6,180 nucleotides of DNA. Source: JBDZUZ01 sp040255445. Its GTDB lineage: Bacteria > Planctomycetota > Phycisphaerae > Phycisphaerales > UBA1924. Positions within the stretch are counted from its first letter, which is position 1. Each line of letters starts with the position of its first letter. Shown piece by piece: positions 1 to 4,827 of the stretch. Location of the stretch: positions 1-6,180 of the forward strand of contig JBDZUZ010000192.1 of the NCBI GenBank assembly GCA_040255445.1, given 5' to 3'. Both the position numbers and the translations under genes were made by a program. A model generated the notes under the pieces. The model was not told the origin of the DNA. It saw only the letters and a list, made by a program, of their open reading frames with translations, and searched no databases.

Positions 1-114
1 CGGCTGCGGCCGCCGGGGAGACCAAGCCTACCCCCGCTGGTGCGCCTCTTCCCGCCGCGGGGGCCCGCCGCCGCGGCCTGTACACTGCCGCCTCACCCCG
101 CAGGAACACCGACG
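1..114 (+). promoter_or_regulatory. GC-rich leader upstream of the beta-barrel gene
   Basis: No convincing gene is seen here. The frame of the following gene is open back to a GTG at 40, but that extension would place 25 residues ahead of a clean signal peptide, so I treat it as non-coding. A 7-bp inverted repeat (54-60 with 71-77, GCCGCGG/CCGCGGC) could form a hairpin. TACACT at 81-86 is a possible -10 box matching 4 of 6 consensus bases, but no good -35 is seen. AGGAA at 102-106 is a plausible ribosome binding site for the ATG at 115. The promoter call is weak. Confidence 0.3.
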
Positions 115-1086
115 ATGATGACCACCGCCCGCCGCTTCACGCTCTCCGCCGCGACCCTGATCGCGTCCGCCGCCGCGTTCGCGCAGCCGCCGGCACAGGA
201 CGCCGCGGAGTCGCCCGACCGGGCGGCCGGGGACATCGCCGAGGTGCAGCGGCCCGCGCTTCAGAATCGGGCCGAAGTGACATTCGGCACGACGCACACC
301 TTCGGGGCGGGGTTTAAGGACCTGGACGGCGAGGTGGGCTCCACGACCGCCGCGGCGAACCTGGGGCTGATCTTCCCGCTCGACGAGCGCTCGCGGCTGA
401 ATGTCTCACTCGGGGCCGAAGAAACGTGGTACCACTTCGAAGATGCCGCGGCGTTCGCGCCCGGGTTCGATGAGCCCTGGGACAACGTGTCGCGGCTGAG
501 CATCTCCGCGCTCTACTCGCGGGCGATCGATGAAACCTGGTCGTGGTTCGCGGGCGGGTCGGTCACCTCCGCCGGCGAGCACGGCGCCGAGTTCGAGGAC
601 ACGCTGACCTTCGGCGGGTTCGGCGGCGTGAACTACAAGGTGAACGACAAGCTCGAAGTCGGCGCGGGCGCGGTGGTGCTCACGCGTCTCGAGGACACCA
701 TGCTGGTCCTCCCGGTCGTGACCTTCACCTGGCGTTTCGCGGACGGCTGGTCAGCGGGGACCGAGACCGGCACGGACGGTCTGGGCATCGAGGTGAAGCA
801 CCAGTGGCGGGAGAACTTCGCGTACCGCATGCGGGCGGGGTGGGATTCCAACTCCTTCCGCCTCGATGACGAGGGCGCAGCGCCCGAGGGCGTCGGGCGC
901 GATCAGCGGCTGCCGATCGAACTCGCGATCGACTGGGACGCCGCCCCGCAGATCACGGTCACGGCACGCATCGGCGCGATCCTCTGGGGCCGGTACGAAC
1001 TGGTCGACGCCGCGGGCAACGACATCACCGAAGAGGACACCGACCCGACGGCTTACTTCGGCGCGGCCGCGCGGTTCCGCTTCTGA
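115..1086 (+). CDS. Secreted protein, probable outer-membrane beta-barrel
   Basis: This gene encodes 323 residues. I chose the ATG at 115 because AGGAA lies 8 bases upstream and the protein then opens with a textbook signal peptide: basic MMTTARR, a hydrophobic Ala/Leu core, and a likely cleavage after AFA (residue 23). The mature part has no membrane helix. It is built of alternating polar and hydrophobic stretches rich in Gly, Thr, Trp, Tyr and Phe, separated by acidic turns, for example VTFGTTHTFGAGF and VTFTWRFADGWSAGTETG. It ends in AARFRF, an alternating pattern with a C-terminal Phe that resembles the beta-signal used by the BAM machinery. This supports an outer-membrane barrel. The length and style resemble uncharacterised planctomycete barrel families such as DUF6268, but that assignment is a guess. 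There is no evidence for a transported substrate. The gene stands alone and converges with the cyclophilin gene. Confidence 0.75.
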   Translation: MMTTARRFTLSAATLIASAAAFAQPPAQDAAESPDRAAGDIAEVQRPALQNRAEVTFGTTHTFGAGFKDLDGEVGSTTAAANLGLIFPLDERSRLNVSLGAEETWYHFEDAAAFAPGFDEPWDNVSRLSISALYSRAIDETWSWFAGGSVTSAGEHGAEFEDTLTFGGFGGVNYKVNDKLEVGAGAVVLTRLEDTMLVLPVVTFTWRFADGWSAGTETGTDGLGIEVKHQWRENFAYRMRAGWDSNSFRLDDEGAAPEGVGRDQRLPIELAIDWDAAPQITVTARIGAILWGRYELVDAAGNDITEEDTDPTAYFGAAARFRF

Positions 1087-1096
1087 TCCGCGGAGA

Positions 1097-1131
1097 ACAG
1101 CTTACAGCTGACAACTCACAGCTGACATGCT
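1097..1131. repeat. Heptanucleotide tandem repeat, about 5 units of ACAGCTG
   Basis: Five consecutive 7-base units are visible: ACAGCTT, ACAGCTG, ACAACTC, ACAGCTG, ACATGCT. Units 2 and 4 are identical, and the others differ from ACAGCTG at one to three or four positions. The tract lies in the 84-base gap between two convergent genes, 10 bases after the stop of the beta-barrel gene. CACAGC (1117-1122) and GCTGTG (1132-1137) can also pair as a 6-bp stem with a 9-base loop, but no T-run follows, so it is a poor terminator. The tract resembles the short tandemly repeated elements known from cyanobacterial and some other intergenic regions. Its function is unknown. Confidence 0.6.
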
Positions 1132-1170
1132 GCTGTGGGGTGGGTTCGCTGCGACTGCGCCGGGAACGCT

Positions 1171-2154
1171 TTACCGCTCCTTCGGCGCCGCCGACGGCGC
1201 CGTCACCGGCTCGCGGGCCGCATCGCCGTAGGGCGGGGCATCCACGAGCTTCGCCGACTTGATCGCCGGCGGGTTCACCGGGCGGTCCTGGGCGCCGACG
1301 GGCGTCGCAGCGATCGTCGTGATCGCATCCGCGCCGGCGATCGTCTGACCGAAGGCGGTATAACGGCCGTCGAGGAAGCTCGTGCCCGCGCGGCTCAGGC
1401 ACAGGAAGACCTGCGAACCGTTCGAATTCGGATCGCCGCTCCGCGCCATCGAGATCACACCAAAGTCGTGCGGCAGCGTGCTGCGCTCGAGATCGATGTA
1501 GTAGCCCGGGCCGCCCATGCCCGTGCCCGTCGGGTCGCCCACCTGGACGACGAACGGCTCGCCGTTAGCGAGCTTGGCCACCACGCGGTGGAAGATGACC
1601 TCGCTGTAAAACCCGCCATCAACAAGCTGGCGGAAGTTCCACACGGTGTTGGGCGCTGCATCGGGGCGCATCAGCACGCGGATCTCGCCGGCGGACGTAT
1701 CGAGCACGACGACCTTGTCGACATACGCGCGGACGCCCGAGTACACCGACGGGCTCTCGGGCCAGATCACCGTCGCCTGCTGCGGGTCGCGCGGGTCGAT
1801 GCGCGCGATCGGGAGCGTCACCATCGGCTGGAGCACCACCGGCGCGCCGACCTTGGTATCACCGACGACGAGCTGCGCGTACTGCAGCGTCGGCGCTGTC
1901 GTGGTCCACAGCTGCGGGAAGAGACTCGCGAGATTCACACCGCCCGCGGCGACCGGCGCCTGCGCAACGGCCCCCTCCTTGCCCACCTCGTACAACTCGA
2001 TGCGCGCTTCGCCCTCGGACCCGTCCGGCTTGGCGACCTGCATCGGCACGGCCCGGTTGATGCCGTAGTAGGTGCGGTCGGGTGTGAGCTGCGCGGCCGC
2101 CATCGGGGCGAACGCGGCGAAGGCGAGGAACGCTGCGGTGATGGTCTTCTTCAT
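1171..2154 (-). CDS. Secreted cyclophilin-type peptidyl-prolyl cis-trans isomerase
   Basis: This 327-residue protein should catalyse cis-trans isomerisation of X-Pro bonds during folding of exported proteins. Residues 1-22 are a signal peptide (MKK start, Ala/Phe core, cleavage near AAA-Q) with no lipobox Cys, so the protein is probably periplasmic or secreted. Residues 23 to about 145 form an unrecognised N-terminal region. Residues from about 147 to 305 are the cyclophilin domain: FHRV with the catalytic Arg190, FVVQVGDP with Phe201 and Gln204, the Gly-rich GTGMGGPGY, then SMARSGDPNSNGSQVF with Gln248 and Phe250, and FLDGRYTAFG. Compared with human cyclophilin A, Trp121 is Phe (usual in bacteria), Asn102 is Arg and His126 is Tyr, but the Arg and Gln needed for catalysis remain. 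The last 25 residues are Pro/Ala-rich and probably disordered. The gene is monocistronic, with a hairpin between it and the upstream pseudopilin gene. The nearest Shine-Dalgarno-like GGAGG lies 15 bases before the ATG, which is far. The family call is secure. The substrate is unknown. Confidence 0.93.
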   Translation of the reverse strand: MKKTITAAFLAFAAFAPMAAAQLTPDRTYYGINRAVPMQVAKPDGSEGEARIELYEVGKEGAVAQAPVAAGGVNLASLFPQLWTTTAPTLQYAQLVVGDTKVGAPVVLQPMVTLPIARIDPRDPQQATVIWPESPSVYSGVRAYVDKVVVLDTSAGEIRVLMRPDAAPNTVWNFRQLVDGGFYSEVIFHRVVAKLANGEPFVVQVGDPTGTGMGGPGYYIDLERSTLPHDFGVISMARSGDPNSNGSQVFLCLSRAGTSFLDGRYTAFGQTIAGADAITTIAATPVGAQDRPVNPPAIKSAKLVDAPPYGDAAREPVTAPSAAPKER

Positions 2155-2160
2155 GCGCGG

Positions 2161-2166
2161 ACTGTA
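2161..2166 (-). promoter_or_regulatory. Possible -10 box directly before the cyclophilin start
   Basis: On the minus strand, TACAGT (TANNNT type, 4 of 6 matches to TATAAT) ends six bases before the ATG at 2154. The only Shine-Dalgarno-like sequence lies upstream of this box. If the box is used, transcription would start at or next to the ATG and give a leaderless or nearly leaderless mRNA. No -35 element is evident, and a 4 of 6 match can arise by chance. Confidence 0.22.
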
Positions 2167-2196
2167 CCGCCTCCGGGGCGTCGCCGCATGAATGAC

Positions 2197-2223
2197 AACC
2201 GCCGCGGGCGGGCCGCGGCGGTT
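2197..2223 (-). terminator. Hairpin terminator after the pseudopilin gene
   Basis: A perfect 11-bp stem (2197-2207 with 2213-2223, AACCGCCGCGG/CCGCGGCGGTT) encloses a 5-base loop. It begins 30 bases past the stop codon of the pseudopilin gene and before the start of the cyclophilin gene, so it would insulate the two same-strand genes. The trailing sequence on the minus strand after the stem is only moderately T-rich (GTCATTC after the stem's own TT), so it may be a weak intrinsic terminator or an mRNA-stabilising 3' hairpin. Confidence 0.6.
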
Positions 2224-2253
2224 CAGTCGTTGATCGTCATGAGAACCGGGCGG

Positions 2254-3060
2254 TCAGCCGCCCTGCTCGGCGTTCGCGGCCTCGTCGAACCACTCCCAGG
2301 CCTGCAGGATCTGGCTCGCGGTGGTGTCGAACTTCGTTGCGCCCAGGATCGAGGGGATCCGGCGGTCGGGGTCGGGGAACCAGTGGATGGTGAGGTCGGC
2401 GCGGAAGAAGTTCGCGCCCTGATCGTGGTTGTAGTCGGAACGGACCCGCATGCCGTCGGCCAGCAGCGAGGACTGCGCGGGGTCGATGCGGTAGAGGTTG
2501 GTCGTGATCGGGAGTTGGCCGCGGACGGTCGTGCGGCCGATCGGGCCGGCGCCGCGGAAGTGGTAGTTGCCGACGACCTCGGTGTCCGTCTCACGCCAGC
2601 GGTCGGCGTTGAGCTTGAAGCTGTTCTCGCCGCGGTGCGAAGGGCAGTAGAAGACCTTCTGAGCGGGGAGGTAGTCGTTGGCGTAGAGCAGGCCGGTGCC
2701 GTCCCAGTTCGTGCCGATCGAGCGGCTGACGAGCTCGGGAGGAACGCGAAGCAGGATCATGTCCTGCGGACGCTGCGAAGCGCGGTAGAGCGGATTGGTG
2801 GGCAGGAACACGGATGGAGGCAGGAACCCCTGATAATCATCCGCGTACATGACCAGACCCAGGCCGATCTGCCGGACATTGGACTGGCAGACGACGCGGC
2901 GGGCAGCTTCGTTCACCGAAGCCAGGCTCGGCACGAGCAGGCCGACCAGCACAGCGATCACGGCGATCGAAACGAGCACGTCGATGAGCGTGAACGCGGA
3001 CCGTACGCGTCGATGCGAGCGTTGTGCACGGTTCAAGGTTTGGAGCGGCTGCCGGTTCAC
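2254..3060 (-). CDS. Pseudopilin-like protein with prepilin N-terminal methylation motif
   Basis: I place the start at the GTG at 3060 (268 residues) because GGAGGTG at 3070-3064 is a near-perfect ribosome binding site five bases upstream. A GTG at 3072 would add four residues and overlap that site. Residues 1-22 are a basic leader (RAQRSHRRVR), followed by the prepilin motif AFTLIDVLV and a hydrophobic helix to about 45. Prepilin peptidase would cut before Phe23. Family consensus has Gly at -1 and Glu at +5, but here they are Ala22 and Asp27. CQSNVRQIGLGLVMYADDYQG (about 58-78) matches the conserved region after the helix in planctomycete DUF1559-type proteins. Near the C-terminus NHDQGANFFRADL aligns with their H-X9-DG motif, with His212 and Asp222 kept but Leu in place of Gly. 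These proteins form large paralogous families in planctomycetes. Most have no proven role, and a pilus or type II secretion-like assembly is inferred only from the N-terminus. The gene is divergent from the sigma-factor operon and ends before a hairpin. Confidence 0.85.
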   Translation of the reverse strand: MNRQPLQTLNRAQRSHRRVRSAFTLIDVLVSIAVIAVLVGLLVPSLASVNEAARRVVCQSNVRQIGLGLVMYADDYQGFLPPSVFLPTNPLYRASQRPQDMILLRVPPELVSRSIGTNWDGTGLLYANDYLPAQKVFYCPSHRGENSFKLNADRWRETDTEVVGNYHFRGAGPIGRTTVRGQLPITTNLYRIDPAQSSLLADGMRVRSDYNHDQGANFFRADLTIHWFPDPDRRIPSILGATKFDTTASQILQAWEWFDEAANAEQGG

Positions 3061-3063
3061 CAG

Positions 3064-3070
3064 CACCTCC
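3064..3070 (-). promoter_or_regulatory. Ribosome binding site deciding the pseudopilin start
   Basis: The minus-strand sequence GGAGGTG is complementary over seven bases to the usual 16S rRNA 3' end (CACCTCC), with GGAGG ending five bases before the GTG at 3060. This favours 3060 over the upstream in-frame GTG at 3072, which lacks a comparable site. Confidence 0.65.
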
Positions 3071-3076
3071 ACGCGG

Positions 3077-3096
3077 ACAGCCCTTCTCCGGGCTGT
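3077..3096 (-). other. Hairpin in the pseudopilin 5' leader
   Basis: A perfect 7-bp inverted repeat (ACAGCCC at 3077-3083 with GGGCTGT at 3090-3096) has a six-base loop. On the pseudopilin mRNA the loop reads GGAGAA, itself purine-rich and Shine-Dalgarno-like, and the stem ends six bases before the real ribosome binding site. It could tune translation or protect the 5' end. No T-run follows, so an attenuator of the simple intrinsic type is unlikely. Confidence 0.4.
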
Positions 3097-3373
3097 TGTC
3101 CCATGGCAGGTTAGCGTCTTCCGGAAATTTGAGCAAGACTTTTATGCTGTTCCGGCCAGGCAGGGGTATGAACCCTATTGTTCGCTTTTTGTTTGGTTTG
3201 TGAACGCACCGTTGCGGCTGCATTCCCTGTCGATTAGTCTGATGGATCGCCGGGGTCACCCGGCAACCGCTCCGCGGACCGCTGCGTACAGGTCTCCGCC
3301 GGGGCAAAGAGGACGTTCAAAGGGCAACCGCCGATTCCGGGCGGACCCGTGCCAAGGCAGGTTCAGGACGAGC
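3097..3373. promoter_or_regulatory. Divergent regulatory region between pseudopilin and sigma-factor genes
   Basis: No gene is seen in this stretch. An open frame continuous with the sigma factor crosses it but has no family-like sequence or good start site. About 3110-3210 is clearly richer in A/T than the rest of the window, with T-runs near 3186-3199, so promoters for both directions probably lie here. No box is good enough to name: the best minus-strand pair is TTGCTC (3135-3130) and TAACCT (3112-3107) with 17 bases between, each matching only 3 of 6 bases. TTCCGG occurs at 3119-3124 (as the palindrome TTCCGGAA to 3126), at 3150-3155 and at 3335-3340. The first two are 31 bases apart, close to three helical turns. 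A 6-bp hairpin with a GTCA loop lies at 3249-3264, and GGCAACCGC occurs twice (3262-3270, 3323-3331). The sigma-factor mRNA may therefore have a structured leader. Confidence 0.4.
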
Positions 3374-3958
3374 ATGACGAACCGGCGGAGCGATCCAGAA
3401 GGTCGCGAGAGCGATCTGTCGCTGATGCGACGAGTCGCGGCCAATGAAGAGGCCGCGGTCGCGGAGTTGTACGACCGGTTCGGGTCGCTCGTGTATCGGA
3501 TGGCGTACCAGGCGATGCCCACGCGGGCCGAAGCCGAAGACGCGGTGCAGGAGGTATTCGTGCGCTTGTGGCGCACAGCGGGCAGGTACGACGACGGCCG
3601 ATCGGCGCTGGTGACCTGGGTGATGCTGATCACCCGCCGGCACCTGGTCGACAAACTGCGTCGGAACCGCGCGCGTGTGAAGGCGTCGTCGCTCGACCAG
3701 CCGCAGAGCCCCGTGGCGCCCGTCGCCTCGGAGGAGCCCTCGAGGATGGACCGCGACGAGAAGCTGGCGATTCTGATGGAACGGATCGAATCTCTGCCTG
3801 AACTGCAACGGACCGTGGTGAAGCGTGCGTATCTAGGGGGGCAGACCCTCAGACAGATCGGTGAAGAACTCGACACGCCGCTGGGAACCATCAAGTCGGC
3901 GTTGAGCCGGGCCCTGACCCGGTTGCGGGAGAGGACGGGCGAGGAGTTGGCGTTATGA
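3374..3958 (+). CDS. ECF-family RNA polymerase sigma factor
   Basis: This 194-residue protein is a group 4 (ECF) sigma factor, which directs RNA polymerase to a small regulon when released from its anti-sigma factor. The length is typical for the family. Region 2 spans about 31-98: LYDRFGSLVYRMAY, then the core-binding DAVQEVFVRLW (56-66), then the -10-contacting TWVMLITRRHLVDKLRR (81-97). A Pro/Ser-rich linker (about 103-124) leads to region 4 (about 132-188), with SLPELQRTVVKRAYLGG and the helix-turn-helix QTLRQIGEELDTPLGTIKSALSRA that reads the -35 element. There is no sign of regions 1.1 or 3 or of a C-terminal extension. I chose the ATG at 3374 because AGGA lies five bases upstream and the family homology begins just after it. 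An in-frame ATG at 3242 would add 44 unrelated residues and has no ribosome site. The gene is translationally coupled to the membrane protein that follows, which resembles the SigK/RskA arrangement. Target promoters cannot be read from this window. Confidence 0.93.
   Translation: MTNRRSDPEGRESDLSLMRRVAANEEAAVAELYDRFGSLVYRMAYQAMPTRAEAEDAVQEVFVRLWRTAGRYDDGRSALVTWVMLITRRHLVDKLRRNRARVKASSLDQPQSPVAPVASEEPSRMDRDEKLAILMERIESLPELQRTVVKRAYLGGQTLRQIGEELDTPLGTIKSALSRALTRLRERTGEELAL
3941..3946 (+). promoter_or_regulatory. Ribosome binding site of the anti-sigma gene inside the sigma gene
   Basis: GAGGAG lies eight bases before the ATG at 3955, within the last codons of the sigma-factor gene. Together with the ATGA start/stop overlap (3955-3958) it indicates translational coupling, which would keep sigma and anti-sigma levels matched. 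Confidence 0.6.
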
Positions 3959-4749
3959 CGATGCGTGAGCTATTTGAACAAGCCCAGTTGGATGCGCTCG
4001 GGCTGCTCGACGGGGAAGACAAAGCCTCGTTCGACGATGCGTTCGACGCCGCCCCTCCCGCGGTGCAGGCGCACATCCGCAGCGAGCAGGCCCGCTGGGC
4101 GCAGGGCAACCCCCTCCTGCCCAAGGTGTCGCCGCCGGCGGACATGAAGGACCGCGTGATGGCGAGCGTGACCTCCGCCATCATCGAGGCCGAAGCCGCC
4201 GAGCCCGCGCTCGTCGGCGCCGGCGTCTCCGGTCGGGTGTCGCCCGCGTGGCGGGCCGGCTCCATCGGCCTGCTCAGCGCGGTCATCATCCTCGGCGCCG
4301 CCTTCGCCCGCGTGTACAACCAGAACGTCGAGATGAGCCGCACCATCCAGAACGATGCGCTGCTCACCGAGATGCTCACCAAGTTCGGCAACGAGTACAT
4401 GCGTGACTCGCTGTTCGATGAGAACACCCGGCGCGTCGTCTTCACCGCCAGCGGCGATGAAGAGCTCGGCCGCGCTTCGGTCTTCGTGAACCCCAAGTGG
4501 AAGTCGGCCCGCTTCTTCTGCACCGACCTGCCGCAGAACGACAACGAGACCTACCGCGTCGTCGTGATCGATTCGAACAACCAGATCGTCGAGCAGCTCA
4601 GCGAGTTCACCTCGACCGGCTCGCTGATGACCCAGGAAATCCGGATGCAGATCGACCCGGGCCAGTCGCTGGCGATCGTGCCGGCCGCGAAGGGCAAGGC
4701 CGCCCGCTCCGACGATGTCCTGCTCCGCGCCGAGCTGATCTCGGGCTGA
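3955..4749 (+). CDS. Membrane-bound anti-sigma factor, RskA-like
   Basis: This 264-residue protein should hold the preceding sigma factor at the membrane and release it on an envelope signal. Residues 1-50 resemble the cytoplasmic anti-sigma domain of RskA-type proteins (LFEQAQLDALGLLDGEDKASFDDAF). They contain no Cys at all, so this is not the zinc-binding HxxxCxxC class. PPADMKDRVMASV (61-73) matches the usual linker after such domains. One membrane helix lies at about 101-121, flanked by Arg100 on the cytoplasmic side. The extracytoplasmic part (about 160-262) resembles the RskA C-terminal domain: a run of beta strands with GRASVFVNPKWKSARFFCTDLP and ETYRVVVIDSNNQIVEQLSEF. The start overlaps the sigma stop as ATGA, and a terminator follows 30 bases after the stop. 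RskA relatives are usually controlled by regulated proteolysis. That is family knowledge, and no protease gene is visible here. The sequence match is by pattern, but gene order makes the role likely. Confidence 0.85.
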   Translation: MTMRELFEQAQLDALGLLDGEDKASFDDAFDAAPPAVQAHIRSEQARWAQGNPLLPKVSPPADMKDRVMASVTSAIIEAEAAEPALVGAGVSGRVSPAWRAGSIGLLSAVIILGAAFARVYNQNVEMSRTIQNDALLTEMLTKFGNEYMRDSLFDENTRRVVFTASGDEELGRASVFVNPKWKSARFFCTDLPQNDNETYRVVVIDSNNQIVEQLSEFTSTGSLMTQEIRMQIDPGQSLAIVPAAKGKAARSDDVLLRAELISG

Positions 4750-4778
4750 GCGGGCTTCAAACTCCCGACACCAACGAC

Positions 4779-4804
4779 AAACGCCCGCCGATGCGGGCGT
4801 TTTT
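4779..4804 (+). terminator. Intrinsic terminator of the sigma/anti-sigma operon
   Basis: A perfect inverted repeat (AAACGCCCGC at 4779-4788 with GCGGGCGTTT at 4793-4802) encloses a CGAT loop. The run of T's at 4800-4804 overlaps the end of the stem. It lies 30 bases after the anti-sigma stop, in the 78-base gap between convergent genes. On the minus strand the stem is followed by TTTGTCG, so it may act, more weakly, for the coiled-coil gene as well. Confidence 0.88.
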
Positions 4805-4827
4805 CTTCGCGCCGATCGTCCGTGAAC

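Noticed and set aside
40..114. GTG start at 40 for the beta-barrel gene
   Set aside because: It would put 25 Pro/Ala-rich residues before a complete signal peptide. The ATG at 115 has a well-spaced AGGAA.
1135..3114. A 659-codon open frame on the plus strand
   Set aside because: It lies antisense to the cyclophilin and pseudopilin genes, is very rich in Arg, His and Asp-Arg runs, and matches no family. It is the mirror of codon bias in high-GC DNA.
3249..3264. 6-bp hairpin (GCCGGG/CCCGGC) as a terminator or riboswitch
   Set aside because: There is no T-run and no larger conserved fold around it. At this GC content such short stems are expected by chance, so it is only noted in the regulatory region.
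2849..3373. N-terminal extension of the sigma factor
   Set aside because: The frame is open for 175 codons upstream, but the sequence is not sigma-like, overlaps the divergent pseudopilin gene and has no ribosome site. ATG 3374 with AGGA is far better.
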